A DNA stretch of 64,000 nt from Symsagittifera roscoffensis (GCF_963678635.1 NC_087067.1:25117547-25181546); one strand, 5' to 3'; positions 23,601-33,329 are shown, numbered from the stretch's first letter. Notes: generated by a model from the letters alone, not told the origin. A program made the numbers and translations.

Positions 23601-24673
23601 TAAAAAAGTTTCTGGAATCCTGCTGATCAACCTTTGACTTGCTGCCACGCCCATGTAAATACTTAGTCGGTCAATTCAGTATTTTCCGAGATTTCAACTT
23701 TTTTTAGCCTCCGCTGTATAAAATGTACTGAAACAATACCAAGAATTCAAGACGACAAGCATATTATATGCAAAAGCATTCTAGAAAAATTTGCAAATTT
23801 TTTTTTAGTTAATTCTTGAGCACGACTAATTAATCACTTGAAGCCGCTAAGGTGCTTATCGTGTCGACTTCATCTCAAAAATTACAAATTAGTTTTAAAA
23901 AAAATTGATATAATGGCCACTTTGGTTAAGTGGCTAAATTTTGTGCTAACAGTCCACTGCAATTGAAAGCTCCATGAGACAAGAAAGAGAAATAGCAAAT
24001 CTACAGTTTCGGTGTCATAGACTAAATGTATGCAATACAATCCGGTGTCCTTTCTGCTATTACCCCTGTCATCCGGTCTGGTACTCTCCGGTATGACAAC
24101 CCCAATTTGAAAAAAATTGATCAGAAGTGTTATTTTATTCGTAAGCTGAATGAAAATATCCAGCTGACGACATCGCTACACAGACATCGAGACATTTTTG
24201 GAGGTAATACTTAAATCTTACTGATTTTTAGCAGCCCTGGTTTTAAATTTTGATGGAAAAGCTTTTGAAGCAAAATTTCACAGGTTTTCCAAATTGGCCG
24301 TCCGAGAGAGTCTAAGAGAAAAAAAACGTTATCCCATTTTCCATGAACTCTCAATTAAAAATTCTCAAAAACTGATCAAGTATTGGAGAATAAAGGAATA
24401 AGTATAACAGAAGAACAACAAGAGTAATTTTTTCATATAAAAGAATAAGAATAAATATATAAATAAACCTGATTGACCACATCGAGCTTGTTAATCTGGA
24501 ACATTTCGAACTCCACTCCCACAACCACTTGCTGCTTCTGATATTTCATCTCCTCCCCCTTCTCCTCGTCGGATCCCAGTCCCCCCGGCTTCACTGGCCT
24601 CACAGCTCGACTGCAGTTACGGAGCACTTCAGTCGCCAACTGTTTTCCAACACTTTTGATGCCGCCGCTGTGA
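11372..24673 (-). CDS. Cys-loop ligand-gated ion channel subunit (nicotinic acetylcholine receptor-like), spliced, N-terminal exon not found
   Basis: Pentameric neurotransmitter-gated channel subunit of the plasma membrane. Coding exons on the minus strand: 24673-24469, 18425-18296, 16088-15879, 12433 to about 11900, and about 11600-11372. Joining gives, in order, the N-terminal binding strands, WLPDL followed by the FFNQ strand, a canonical Cys-loop (two Cys 13 residues apart, with FPFD), M1, M2, M3 and M4. Internal phases agree: 0 at 24469/18425, 1 at 18296/16088, 1 at 15879/12433. The M2 entry is GEK, the glutamate ring typical of cation channels. No adjacent Cys pair is seen in loop C, so it is a non-alpha-type subunit by that criterion. 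The signal-peptide exon must lie above 24673. The boundaries between the M3 and M4 exons are not resolved. Intron sizes are about 6.0, 2.2 and 3.4 kb, all with transposon debris. Confidence 0.9.
11900..12433 (-). CDS. receptor exon: loop C, M1, M2, M3
   Basis: The acceptor TTTTTTCAG gives an exon start at 12433. It encodes the last binding-domain strands (TSWEMIEVKS, then EQYLYQGREYSS), the KRRSAFY pre-M1 motif, M1 (NVILPGIAINYLSMF), the M2 pore helix (GEKVNYGVTIFLAQ, with Leu at 9') and M3 (GQFLLFSLCFIAMSLLL). A basic cytoplasmic stretch (EKSKGRQLLRFALMKVRP) follows. The frame stays open to a stop at 11769, but M4 is missing from it, so a donor must lie earlier. The end given here is approximate; GTTAAT near 11898 is one candidate. 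Confidence 0.9.
12434..15878 (-). other. receptor intron containing a Gypsy fragment
   Basis: Intron of about 3.4 kb bounded by GTAAGC at its start (15878) and TTTTTTCAG at its end. It holds the Ty3/Gypsy debris at 13.8-14.6 kb on the same strand as the gene. An open frame at 12480-12725 resembles no receptor segment and the flanking exons join without it. Confidence 0.8.
13800..14610 (-). pseudogene. Ty3/Gypsy fragment: end of RT and RNase H
   Basis: Reading leftwards, 14600-14560 gives a degenerate RT catalytic region (IKFPDDLLAYG). At 14440-14400 is a connection piece starting VEWTDKHE. At 14360-14220 is RNase H with TTDATKQAV and GAIYVSGKLSAAEPNYF, then GEQEDLA. At 13980-13830 is the 'TDHRPLQYHL' strand and RITRFVKALMGFDY. 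The TDH strand region is present twice (13815-13975 and about 14010-14165) as a diverged tandem duplication. Stops and frameshifts make it a relic. It lies in a receptor intron, sense to the host gene. Confidence 0.8.
15879..16088 (-). CDS. receptor exon: Cys-loop
   Basis: 210-nt exon from a CCATTTTTAG... type acceptor (sequence ATTTTAG|TGTTCTTC) to a CAGA|GTAAGC donor. It encodes FFNQIGG at the start, an NST glycosylation sequon, then CTMDAHFFPFDQHIC. The two cysteines are separated by exactly 13 residues and the FPFD box is intact. GPWISPMD follows, where loop B normally lies. It ends in phase 1; A plus CC of the next exon encodes threonine. Confidence 0.95.
16754..17141. mobile_element. 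hAT-like non-autonomous inverted-repeat element
   Basis: Left end CAGGGGCAGATTTTAG and the reverse complement of the right end (TAGGGGCGGATCTAAAG) match as imperfect 15-17-bp terminal inverted repeats. This resembles the CAGGGGCGGATC-type ends common in hAT elements. Length is about 388 bp and no transposase frame is present. Flanks (left ...TAGTACAG, right ACAGTATAC...) do not give a clean 8-bp duplication. It lies in the receptor intron between the loop A and Cys-loop exons. Confidence 0.6.
17331..17730. repeat. two diverged tandem copies of a ~241-bp unit
   Basis: Copies start with CTTACGCGTTAAT at 17331 and 17572. They share, in order, a 'gcgcgtta/aagcgtta' block, 'aaattgg', 'cataa..ttacg/ttat', 'aggt' and 'aggacatcaata/aggacaacaata'. 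Only the first part of the second copy is clear. Non-coding. Confidence 0.6.
18056..18241 (+). other. 61-codon open frame, function unknown
   Basis: ATG at 18056 in a fair start context (AAAATGG). The peptide includes ARTVTIYNAARNAFKKFL, which vaguely recalls the first helices of tyrosine-recombinase N-terminal domains. It runs antisense toward a receptor exon and its last codons overlap intron sequence. With no other supporting segment it may be chance. Confidence 0.15.
18296..18425 (-). CDS. receptor exon: loop D and loop A region
   Basis: 130-nt exon from a TTGTTTAACAG acceptor to a CTAG|GTCACC donor. It encodes ILDISVFMALTWHNQ, then KVSWDPSNYGG and DNWLPDL. These match the usual 'l.W.D.rL.W.p..y' and 'WlPD' elements of the ligand-binding domain. 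It ends one base into a codon; that G plus TG of the next exon makes a valine, giving WLPDLV-FFNQ across the join. A run of 14 C lies just below it at about 18247-18260. Confidence 0.9.
18765..18950 (+). repeat. dispersed ~200-bp repeat family, copy 2
   Basis: Shares 'ctttactcactcgaag', 'agactgaaagggctttaaaa', a block near 'ttccattcaatacgatg' and 'aaatgattttgcatg' with the copies at 10.7, 19.0, 26.0 and 33.3 kb. It lies head-to-tail with copy 3. Confidence 0.65.
18955..19160 (+). repeat. dispersed ~200-bp repeat family, copy 3
   Basis: The clearest copy: 'gctcgaaattagaccaaa', 'gaatcatgactgaaagggc', 'gaaacgatatatcactcg', 'gggatacctgattttgcgt' and an A-rich tail of AAAAAAAAAGAAAAAG type. Directly follows copy 2 in the same orientation. 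Confidence 0.7.
19161..21490. other. AT-rich intronic DNA
   Basis: Lies within the 6-kb receptor intron. No recognisable protein segment; frames near 19.6-20.0 kb on both strands resemble nothing I know. Confidence 0.5.
21497..22440 (+). pseudogene. decayed LINE reverse transcriptase
   Basis: 21525-21720 encodes a segment with the order of the RT entry region: FAKIIPKLKYGN, a degraded 'YRPISLLPT' (VCYLLPTF), then NQLGFKT as the 'Q.GFR' motif. About 21940-22060 carries QMIFHADDN, the catalytic box with Tyr replaced by His, then DYTNSWLKSKK where 'W...N.L.LN' is expected. Part of the palm between these is absent or unrecognisable. The remnant is directly followed by the inverted-repeat element at 22456. 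Confidence 0.65.
22456..22717. mobile_element. 262-bp inverted-repeat element with 9-bp target duplication
   Basis: The element begins GGGGCTAGGTCTTATACCAG and ends with the complement of GGGGACCGATCTTTTACCAG, giving imperfect ~20-bp terminal inverted repeats. The flanks ATTTTTATG (22447-22455) and ATTTTTATG (22718-22726) are perfect 9-bp direct repeats. Subterminal copies of the 'ACC(A/G)G.CC' and 'CTTTTACC' words recur inside. No coding frame. The 9-bp duplication suits Mutator-like or foldback elements. Confidence 0.8.
22740..24430. other. AT-rich intronic DNA
   Basis: Within the first known receptor intron. It contains a short ATT/ATG-rich microsatellite near 23221-23262. No gene or RNA recognised. 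Confidence 0.5.
24469..24673 (-). CDS. receptor exon: N-terminal ligand-binding domain
   Basis: Reads from a TTTTTTACAG acceptor (exon starts at 24673) to a CAG|GTTTAT donor (exon ends at 24469), 205 nt, ending in phase 0. It encodes a helix-like start (KQLATEVLRNCSRAVRPVK), a charged linker and a strand ending INKLDVVNQ. This matches the first helix, 'RPV' and first two strands of the Cys-loop extracellular domain. The linker GGLGSDEEKGEE is longer and more acidic than usual. Codon phase fits the next exon exactly. Confidence 0.85.
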
Positions 24674-25012
24674 CTGTAAAAAATTGTTTGATATCAAAAC
24701 TTGTTAACCAAAGGACTTATGCTGTTTTTTGTCTGCAGTTAGAAAATTATCTAAGAGTGAGGTACGGTATAGTAACTGTAGCTACAGCGACCTTGAGTGG
24801 TCCATATTGTTATCTGTATAAATATGTATGTTGTTAGTATCTATTCAAGGTCATATTGTGTTGACCTCAAATTTAAGAAGACTGAAGTTCAATCCGCCGT
24901 ACAGAGCTACGGAAATAAGTTATACACACTTATATTGCGCCTTGTTTAAAGATAAAGGATTTCTCATTAAATTTACAATTCGTAGTCTTATCAGTTTTTA
25001 ACCAGAAATGAC

Positions 25013-25743
25013 ATGGATATCCCTGTTTTCTGGACTTCAGCTAATTCCGACCCACCCTGGAACTTTCAAATTTCGTTCGGTCAGTTTTTACTACCCGTAA
25101 CGGTCACAGAAAACGTGAATCCAGATATACTAATGGAGGACCCTAAACCAGTCAAAGAAGGGCCAGTTCCTCGACCAGAGACAGCACAAAGGGGTGAAGA
25201 TGCGCAAGCAGTAACGGATCGTGAAGCAAGGGATAGGCTGGCGAGAATCAGAGCTCTGCTCGAAAATCAAGAAAGAAAAGAACGAGGAATGTGTATTACA
25301 ACGACGTTCAAAAACGGCTTGCTTCGAGACTATCCTAGCTTTAGGTACTGAGGGGAAGAAAAGATTTGTTCAGAATAACCCATATAGGAACGTTTCTAAA
25401 CTCGAGCTCAGAGAAATGGTGATATTGGCCAACGCTTTGATTGAAAAAAAAACGAGAAATATCACGCACGAGAGGTACAAGCTCTTCGCTAGATCTCAAG
25501 AAACAGGAGGAAACTTGGATTTATTTCATGCAGCTTTGACTGCAGAGGCAGCAAAGCGGAGTTATGCACATTGGAAGACGAACTAGTTAGAGACTTATTT
25601 ATTTCGAAGATGAAGTACACAGTTTTACAAGATACATTAACCTTCGAAACATTCACACCGGACGAGGTCCTTAAACGAGCTCTAAAGTTCAAAACTAGCA
25701 AGCAAACGACACAAGCGTTTCTGAAATCACACCCTAATACTTA
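25013..25743 (+). pseudogene. retrotransposon Gag fragment, two frameshifts
   Basis: ATG at 25013 opens a frame with PPWNFQISFGQFLLP, resembling the 'W..F...F' start of Ty3/Gypsy-type Gag, followed by a charged helix. Around 25280 the frame shifts and continues as ALGTEGKKRFVQN, then THERYKLFARSQETGGN and LFHAALTAEAA. After 25573 a third frame gives ELVRDLFISKMKY, LTFETFTPDEVLKRAL and a stop at 25741-25743. This order (TEG..RF, RY.L..R.Q..GE, L..lA, E..RDr.i) is typical of this Gag fold. No zinc knuckle, protease or RT follows. It begins about 340 bp from the first known receptor exon, on the opposite strand. Confidence 0.7.
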
Positions 25744-26029
25744 GAAAGATAGTTATCTTTGTCGGTATCAAAAAGAGAAACCTTAAGTCAGTAGCATTAG
25801 CCTTGCTTGATAAAATTTTCATCAAAAAGTAAAACAAAACAAATATAGGACTGGATGTTCTAACCATATTCATGAAAAAAACATGTGTTCTAGTATCGAA
25901 ACGTTTTTGTATTGCACAAGATTTTATTTTTAAAAACAATACAGCAAAGGATGCGCTAAAAAAGTTTAAATTGAAATTTTCCATTTGGAAAGGTTAAGTT
26001 TTCAAAACATAATTGTTAAATGTTTATTT

Positions 26030-26235
26030 TTCTTACGTTCCTTGATCGCATTATTCGCCTGAAATTAGACTAATTCCCATTAACTTCAAATCATTTTTTG
26101 TCACTACGAAGACAACTTGAGGTTTATTTTTTTGCCGTTCGAATCACGACTGAAAGAACTCTTACATGATATATCACTCGAACCAATATGATAAATAAAT
26201 GAGGTGCCTGATTTTGTGTGCAAAAAAGAAACGAA
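26030..26235 (+). repeat. dispersed ~200-bp repeat family, copy 4
   Basis: Contains 'gcctgaaattagact', 'gttcgaatcacgactgaaag', 'atgatatatcactcga', 'ggtgcctgattttgtgtg' and an A-rich AAAAGAAACGAAAT tail, in the same order and orientation as the other copies. Confidence 0.7.
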
Positions 26236-26828
26236 ATAAAATACACTCGAACGCAAAGGTTCATCTCATATACAATGGTCGGTACAACAAAAAGAAAACA
26301 AAAAAAAAAATTTTGAGAAGGTTTTTCATTTTAACGAGCTGCCATGAAAGCATTATGAACTTTAACTAGTTTTTTTATTATTAAAAGATTATGATATACA
26401 AATATCACTTGCTAGCTTCACTCGATCAAAATTTTGAAGGTTTCATAATGTAAACTGTATAACCACAAAATGATTATAAATCAAGAGATCTATTGCGATC
26501 ATTATTGGCCTTGATGTTCTGAAGAAAAAAAGAAAAAAGACTGTCACACCATAAGACAAGATTCCCACTCACTTTCAGTGGCTGCAACATTTTTCGTGCT
26601 ACAAAATTAACATATGCCGATATTGCTTTTTTCCTCGGTATGAACAGACAAGCAGAGCTGAATTATTTTCCTTTTTTTCTTTGTCTTTAAATTGCCTGTT
26701 ATCAAAAATAACCTCTTCTTTTAGAATAAAAAAAATCAAAACTTTGATCTCAATATTTCATTTTGATCTCAAAAGGCGGATTCAATTAGATTTACAGCTA
26801 GGTTCTTTTCTTGAAGTTGGAACTCAAC

Positions 26829-27067
26829 TGAACTTTAGCTCAACCACAATCATTAGGAACAGCAATAAAATTTATTTTTTTAAAACCGCGTTAGGCGCAA
26901 TCATAAGCGACAAAATTAGTTTAAAAAAATTACAGTGGATGATGAATTATATCGTACATAGAAACAAGAATTTATGCATAAATTTAAACTGAATGTTTGC
27001 TGAGCCTAAGCTTACAATGTAACAGTACGCAATCACAAGTTATTTGACCAAGGAGTCAATTCGCAAG
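26829..27067 (+). repeat. ~238-bp direct repeat, left copy
   Basis: Begins TGAACTTTAGCTCAACCACA and ends GACCAAGGAGTCAATTCGCAAG. It matches 27531-27767 along its full length with scattered substitutions and small indels. The 463-bp interval between copies shows no clear coding frame. Could be a pair of short terminal repeats or a segmental duplication. Confidence 0.85.
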
Positions 27068-27530
27068 TTTTCTTCTTTGCCGCTTCTCTGCCACAGAGGC
27101 AACCCTCCAGAATTCTGTTACGACAGCGCACCGAAATTCACAGCAACAGGATAGAAACGGAAGAAAATCTTCGACAGTTACCCAAAGAACGATCCTTTTT
27201 GAAACCCCATATTTTGCCGGCTTTGGAAAACATCTCATCCGTAGCGTTAAATTTCTCTCATTGCTTTCATTGAATTTTTTGCGCTAACAGATAATAATTT
27301 CAATATATCTTTGTGCGAGACTGATTACTTCTTGAACATACGACACATCACGATTGTTTCGTCTTCCCAGAATGGCAGTTAAGTCAAGGCTCATATGTTT
27401 GCCAATTTGCTTAATAATCAACTCCCAGCCATTCCCATTCATGAAGCAATAGAAATTTATTGCTGATTTTTATGGGGATTTATACTACTTAGATGATAAC
27501 CAGAGTTCTTTACACAAAAGTCATCTGAAC

Positions 27531-27767
27531 TGAACTTTAGCTCAACCACAATCATTAGCGACATAAACAAAATGTCATTTTTTAAAACGCGTTAGGCGCA
27601 TGCATAAGTGAAAAAATTAGTAAGAAAGATTACAGAAGATGATGAATTATATCATACATAGAAATAACAGTTTATGCATAATTTTAAATTGATTGTTTGC
27701 TGAGCTTAAGCTTACAACGTAACAGTACACAATCACAAGCAATTTGACCAAGGAGTAAAATCGCAAG
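27531..27767 (+). repeat. ~238-bp direct repeat, right copy
   Basis: Partner of 26829-27067, same orientation, start-to-start spacing 702 bp. Both copies open with TGAAC preceded by CAAC or GAAC. Confidence 0.85.
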
Positions 27768-28790
27768 TATCCAAGGAAAGATTATCCCTCAATACAATGG
27801 ACACTTGCAGAACAAAGAATTACCAACCCAAATAAATCTGAATTCAAGCTCGAAATCAGAGTTCAAAAGAAGTCGCATCGCTTTAATTTTGATTGGACCT
27901 CCTATCAAATTATTAGCTGTCATTTGGCGATTTCGAGAATTGAAAATCACAAAAACGAATAAATTAATTTTTTTCTGGGGAACTATTTGGTCAGATTTTT
28001 ACGCAGATTTTTACGAGCATACTCGCTTCATTTTTGTTGCTAAATGCTGGCCAACGTGTGCGACTGCAACAAAAACGAATACCCCATATCAAAAACCAAC
28101 TACATTTTCTACGAGTCAACCAACAATGTGGAAGAAGTAATAATTTTTTTCATGGATCTAAAACGGCACCCAAAATAGGATGTTTCAGATGACTGAAGTG
28201 TTCACACTAGAAGACAGCGGTCAACATCTTCACGGTCGACAGCCTGAAAAGTATATACGGAAAAACCTACCTGCTCTACCTTCGCAAAGGACAAAGTAAT
28301 TGTATGAAACAAAAGTTCGATGCACTCCAACGACAAAACATCAACGTTAGAAATACGTTTTGCGTGACAGCAGATACCTGATACTCAACAACAAACTTCG
28401 TTCGCCGAGATTTCACTCTCGTTAGGCTCACTACAATTTTTGTTATAATCTCATCTCCTCTCTCTGCAAATGCGGACGCAACAACATTACTTCAACCTGC
28501 AATTACCTGGATAACGACAAAGACTAGCCGATATATTCAATTAAACGAACCTTAACTCGGTGACAGTAACCATATCACCTTGATCAACTACAACAATCTA
28601 CCATCATGTTCAACTCGCATTTCCGTCATTGAGACTTTGAAAAGTGACCTTAGAGCTTCCGCAGATAAACTTCATTTCGACAGCCGGAGACTTGAATTGG
28701 ACACATTACGAGGCCAAACTGTTCACTGGATAGGCGCGCAATTTTGTATCTATATGTTCCTGGATTCCGAAAACTAATCTTTAAACATGT
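27768..28790 (+). other. possible decayed coding stretch, unidentified
   Basis: More G+C-rich and with longer plus-strand frames than its surroundings (27805-28140, 28220-28380, 28580-28777), including SIYGKTYLLYLRKGQ near 28230-28280. The codon texture suggests an old coding relic, perhaps of a retroelement, but no family is recognised. Confidence 0.25.
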
Positions 28791-28794
28791 TCCA

Positions 28795-30100
28795 AAATGT
28801 AAGGGGATTCCACTTACAAAATTTCCGTTGATTCCGCGTACAAATAACTGTAGCGTAAATTTTTTCGGCACATTTGTTGTGTCGCGGAATCCGCAACAAG
28901 CGAATATAGTTAGTTGTTCTTGATTTGGCAACTGTAAGTGGATTCCACCAAATGTAAGTGGAATCCGCAAATGTCTTTGGAATCAGCAAACTGTAAGTGG
29001 CTTCCAAAATTTTCTTATTACTGGACTTGCATATGAACAATTTAAAACTAGAGTTGAAATTCGTTTCCTTAGCAATACCAATTTTAAAAGCAAGGACTCA
29101 ACCATTGTCAGCGGAGTCCACGAACAAATCTTAAAACTTTGGTTAATTAAATCGGTGGATGTCAGCTTTTAGTATTTGGGATACATGGAATAAACGAATA
29201 ACTTCAATAGTTGGAGCCATTGGGTTGAGAGTGTTTAGAAACACAACGCACAGCATTTTGCCGTTTTATCAGTGTTTGGAATTCCATCGATCCCAAATAC
29301 TACTCAGTATTTGGGATCGATGAAATCCCAAATACTCGAATAATATAGAATAAATATGGAATATTTTCATTATTTGTAGTCATTGAGTTGATATTGCTTA
29401 GAGACTCAACGCACAGCATATCGCCGATTTGTCAGTGTTTGGGATTTCATCGATCTCAAATACTGCTAGGTATTTAGGATTGATGGAATCCCAAACACTG
29501 GATTAATATGGAATAAATATCGAATAAACTCATTCTTTGGAGTCTTTGGACTGAGAGTGTTTAGAAACACAATGCACAGCATATCGCCGAATTAGGTCGG
29601 TATTTGGGATTCCATCAATCCCAAATACTGAACAATATTTAGGATTCCATCAATCCCAAATAATGAAACTGGGTGTTTGACAAGAATTGAGATCGAAATT
29701 CTGGCGATCACTTAGTAATTAAAAGATATAACTTTGAACGCTAATTCATATATACCTATATATCAACGGAACCCGCAAACAAAATGCGGAATCTCCTTAC
29801 CATTTGCGGATTCCACTTGCAATTTGCGGATTCCGCTTACAGTTGCGGATTCCGCAACAGCTCAATTTAACTACACACATGTCTTTTTATTTGTTTGTGG
29901 ATTCCACAAACTGTTCTGGATTCCGCAAATACGGTTGCGGATTCCGCAAGTTCGCCTGTTTTTGGAGCGAGTTTGAGCGGTACAGTCTCTTAGGTATTTG
30001 TCTGTGGAATCCAAAACAGCGAAGAAGATTTAAAAAATTAGCAATGATGCGGATTCCGTGACAAATTTGATTTTGGTCTGTTGCAGAATCCGCTTACACT
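28795..30100. repeat. cluster of GCGGATTCCGC-like palindromic words
   Basis: An imperfect palindrome close to GCGGATTCCGC recurs well over a dozen times in two groups, 28,800-29,010 and 29,765-30,100. Many copies carry CAAAT, CTTACA or TGTAAGTG on one side. The groups flank the 163-bp satellite. No reading frame explains them. Confidence 0.75.
29172..29670. repeat. ~163-bp satellite, three units plus a partial, palindromic core
   Basis: Units start with GTATTTGGGAT-like sequence at 29172 (shortened), 29307 and 29470, with a fragment after 29633; the last two full units are 163 bp. Each has a conserved 'acgcacagcat..cgccg' centre. At each junction, GTATTTGGGAT and ATCCCAAATAC face each other across about 8 bp, forming a hairpin-capable inverted repeat. 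Confidence 0.85.
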
Positions 30101-30109
30101 GCACAGACT

Positions 30110-31090
30110 GCACATTTTGGCCACGTAATACAATTGAATCCAACTGACTCGATAACCTAAAACAATCGCCTTGACAAAGTTTGGGTTAACACACCCCGGC
30201 CCAAACCTTCCGATTTCTTCCGATTACATAACTGTGCATTTGAGCAGACTACTGCAATATAGCAACATTAGCAGAGACACCTATTTGAGAAAGCGAATGG
30301 GCTTATCCCGGAAGCTCTGCGAGCAAGCTTTGTTAACTTAAAAGCCAACTGAAGCAACTTTGCCAGTTTTGGACCTCATTTTTAGCTTTGTTTATGGTCG
30401 GGTCATAACTTTTGAATATACATATTCTATTTATGTAAGGACCAGAAACAACAAATTTGTCAAAGTTGCTTCTGAAACAAAACAAGGAAACTAAACCATT
30501 AGAAAAGCTCAGAAGAAAACAGAACAGTTTTTGAGTTTAAAAAGCTTTTGAATCGAAATCAGTCAAAAGTTCTTTTCCTTTGTCCAGCAGAGATGCAACT
30601 TGTTTATCGGTCAAACATGGTTGGAAAATCGGCCAAACTTGGGTCCAGTGTGTCAAAAGATGCCCACATTACCGGTCGGGTTGGTCAAAACAGAAAAAAA
30701 CCTCGACCCGGGTTTCATTAAAACAATTTTGATCTTTGAAGTCAATTTTCTTTTTATTTTTTTTTCATTTTACACTCGAATTGAAAATTGCGATGTTTAA
30801 GGGAGGTATTGCTGTCTTTTTCAACCAAAAATTGTACTCACGGAAGAATATTTAAAGATAAAATTAAAAGTTTGATGGTAAAAGCGAAAGTCATTATCGT
30901 GAAATTATGCTCAAATCAATTGAAAAGGTTAATAATCAATGAAATTCAGCAAAATTTTTGGAGTCACTCAAAAAATGAAACAACCGAGAAAACAAACTTT
31001 AAAACTGCTTTGTATAAAAAGAAGAATTGATCGTATATCCTATGCAGTAAACATGAATTAACTTCAAAGCGCATCAAAAGAATTTATTAG
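30110..31090. other. no recognisable feature
   Basis: Short frames only; nothing resembling a known domain, RNA gene or repeat was seen. Confidence 0.4.
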
Positions 31091-31098
31091 AGTTTTGT

Positions 31099-31356
31099 TC
31101 AGCCATGGAGATCACCTAGTTTATCTAAAAGATGAATTAGGATCCGTTTCCTTCTAACTTCAAATCCACTCAATTGAACCTCGATATCATCGGACTTTGC
31201 AGACTTGTGTTCAGGCTTTGCAGAGCTATGACTAGACTTTGCAGACTTGTGTTCAGGCTTTGCAGTTTTGTAGGCTTTGACCTTCGTTGCGACTATGATT
31301 TTTCGGTCCCAACGCAGAGCAATAGTCTGGACACAAAACCTCAAGTATATATGCAA
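31099..31356 (-). other. open frame with a short Lys/Ser/Ala repeat
   Basis: The 85-codon minus frame contains AKPEHKSAKS repeated with SSHS and SDD variants, caused by an internal DNA repeat of about 50 bp (31195-31262). Composition is like a disordered basic linker. No family is recognised and it may not be expressed. Confidence 0.25.
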
Positions 31357-31429
31357 ATTCCAGTTTGATTAAAACAGGTTTTACCATTATGAATTGGATC
31401 GGGTTTTTTTACTTATTAGAATTTTTTTA

Positions 31430-32860
31430 GGTGCATTGGAAAAATTTTTCACATATTTCAAAAATTAAATTTTTCTCAAAAAAAGCGGTACCAATGGGAA
31501 GTCTGCCCACTCTTTTGTGTGTCTGCATACTCCCTTATCTCACCCCACTTTATACAGCCTTCGAAAAAGTGTGTGGGGGAATTTTTGACCAATATTTTTT
31601 TCACAAAAAGTTATGGCTTTTAAAAAAATCAATTTTTCGTGTTTTGATCTTTTTTTTAAAATTTTTTGACTTTTATCATAAAGTAAACGCTCACATCTGA
31701 AATTTTTGTTTTAAAAACGGCTTGTGCGAAGCTCGCCTGCGTCAGCGGTTACACCCACATTTTTTCTCACAAATAGTTATGACCCTCAGAAAAGTAAAGT
31801 TTTCAATTTCGATCGTTTTTTGAAACTTTTGTACTTTTCTCGAAAAGCACCCACCTAAATTTAAAGTTTTGATTTCAATGAGTAGAAAAGATTGTGAGAA
31901 GTTCCGCTGCTTAAGCGATTACGACAAGGATTCTTACACAAAAAGTTATGAACCTCGGAAAAGTCTAACTTTCGATTTTTTGATAGTTTTTTGAAATTTT
32001 TCTCCAAAACTACAATCCCAAATCTGGAATCATAATTTCAATCGAAAGGACAGGTTGTTAGGAGCTCTACTGCTTAGGCAGTTACGTCCAATTTCTTTTA
32101 CACAAAGAGTTATGACCCTCGGAAAAGTCAAAATTTCGATATCTGACCGTTTTTTAAAACCCCTGACTTTTCTCGAAAACAACAATCTCAAGTTTTAGAT
32201 TTTGATTTTAATGAACAGAACGGGTTGTGGGAAGTTCCATTGCTTAAGCGATTACCACAAGATTTCTCACACAAAAAATTATGACCCTCGGAAAAGTCTA
32301 ATTTTCGCTTTTTTGAACGTTTTTTGAAACTCTTCGCGAAAACTACAATACCAAATCTGGGGTTATAATTTCAATCAAAAGGACAAGTTGTTAGGAGCTC
32401 TACGGCATAAGCAGTTAAGTCCAAATTTTTTTAAACAAAAATTATGACCCTCGTAAAAGTCAAAATTTCGATTTCTGACCGTTTTTTGAAACTTTGACTT
32501 TTCTCGAAAAATAACCACCAAAATTGGAGATTTTGGGTCCAATGGAAAACACGGATTGCGGGAATTTTCAAGAACTCAGCGGAGTAGCCAATTTTTATAC
32601 GAGATAAATGATGATTTTTGGAAAAAATATGCTTGTGACTTTTCGACCGTTTTTTCAAAGTCTGACTTTTCTTGGAAATTACCCTCCGATATCTGAGATT
32701 TCGATTTCAAAAAGTAAAAAAGGATGTGGAAAGCTCTCTGGCATGTGCACTATGCTCGAATTGTTTTAGGAAAAATGTTACGCCTTGAAAAGGTCAAATT
32801 ATTGTTTTGTTTTCACCGTTTTTTGCAATTTCTTAAACTGGCCTCGAACTTTTTGAAATT
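31430..32860. repeat. ~165-bp tandem array with alternating unit types
   Basis: The landmark '(g)ttatgaccctcggaaaag' or a variant recurs at about 31615, 31781, 31950, 32114, 32283 and 32446, with weaker units near 32610 and 32770. Spacings are 166, 169, 164, 169 and 163. Units alternate between one carrying 'gaagttcc.ctgcttaagcgatta' and one carrying 'gttaggagctctac..gcagtta', so the real period is a dimer of about 333 bp. Each unit also carries a 'gaccgttttttgaaa' block. Confidence 0.8.
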
Positions 32861-33329
32861 AGCTACTTCATCCCGCGTCAGTAAAAAAAGTTATCAAACA
32901 AGTACCTACAGTTTTAGCTGGGCCTTTAGTTGCTAACTAACTTTTTCAGTTTTCCCACATATCAAATGGGGATAAACTGTTGCTGAGAAAGTAGCACACA
33001 AGGTTCCGACCAATTTAATGAAAAAAAAATAATTGAAACTAAAATTCTTCAAATATTTCCGAAGTAGTGTCCTTTTTTGTGCGTGGTGTGATGACAAAAC
33101 TATTTATATGCGTAAAATTTCACTCAGTTAAGCATAATTAACAACAATGGTCATCCAAAATAGAGTTACAAAAAATCGAAAATTTTTTTTGTTTTGAAAC
33201 TTTTTTAAAAACAAATCTTGCCAGTGAGGTGCCAAACATAGCTTTGAAAACTAATTTCTGTTTGAAACAAAAATATAATTTCTAGCCTAAGTACCAATTT
33301 ACCAATATAACAATAATCATCATTTTAAC

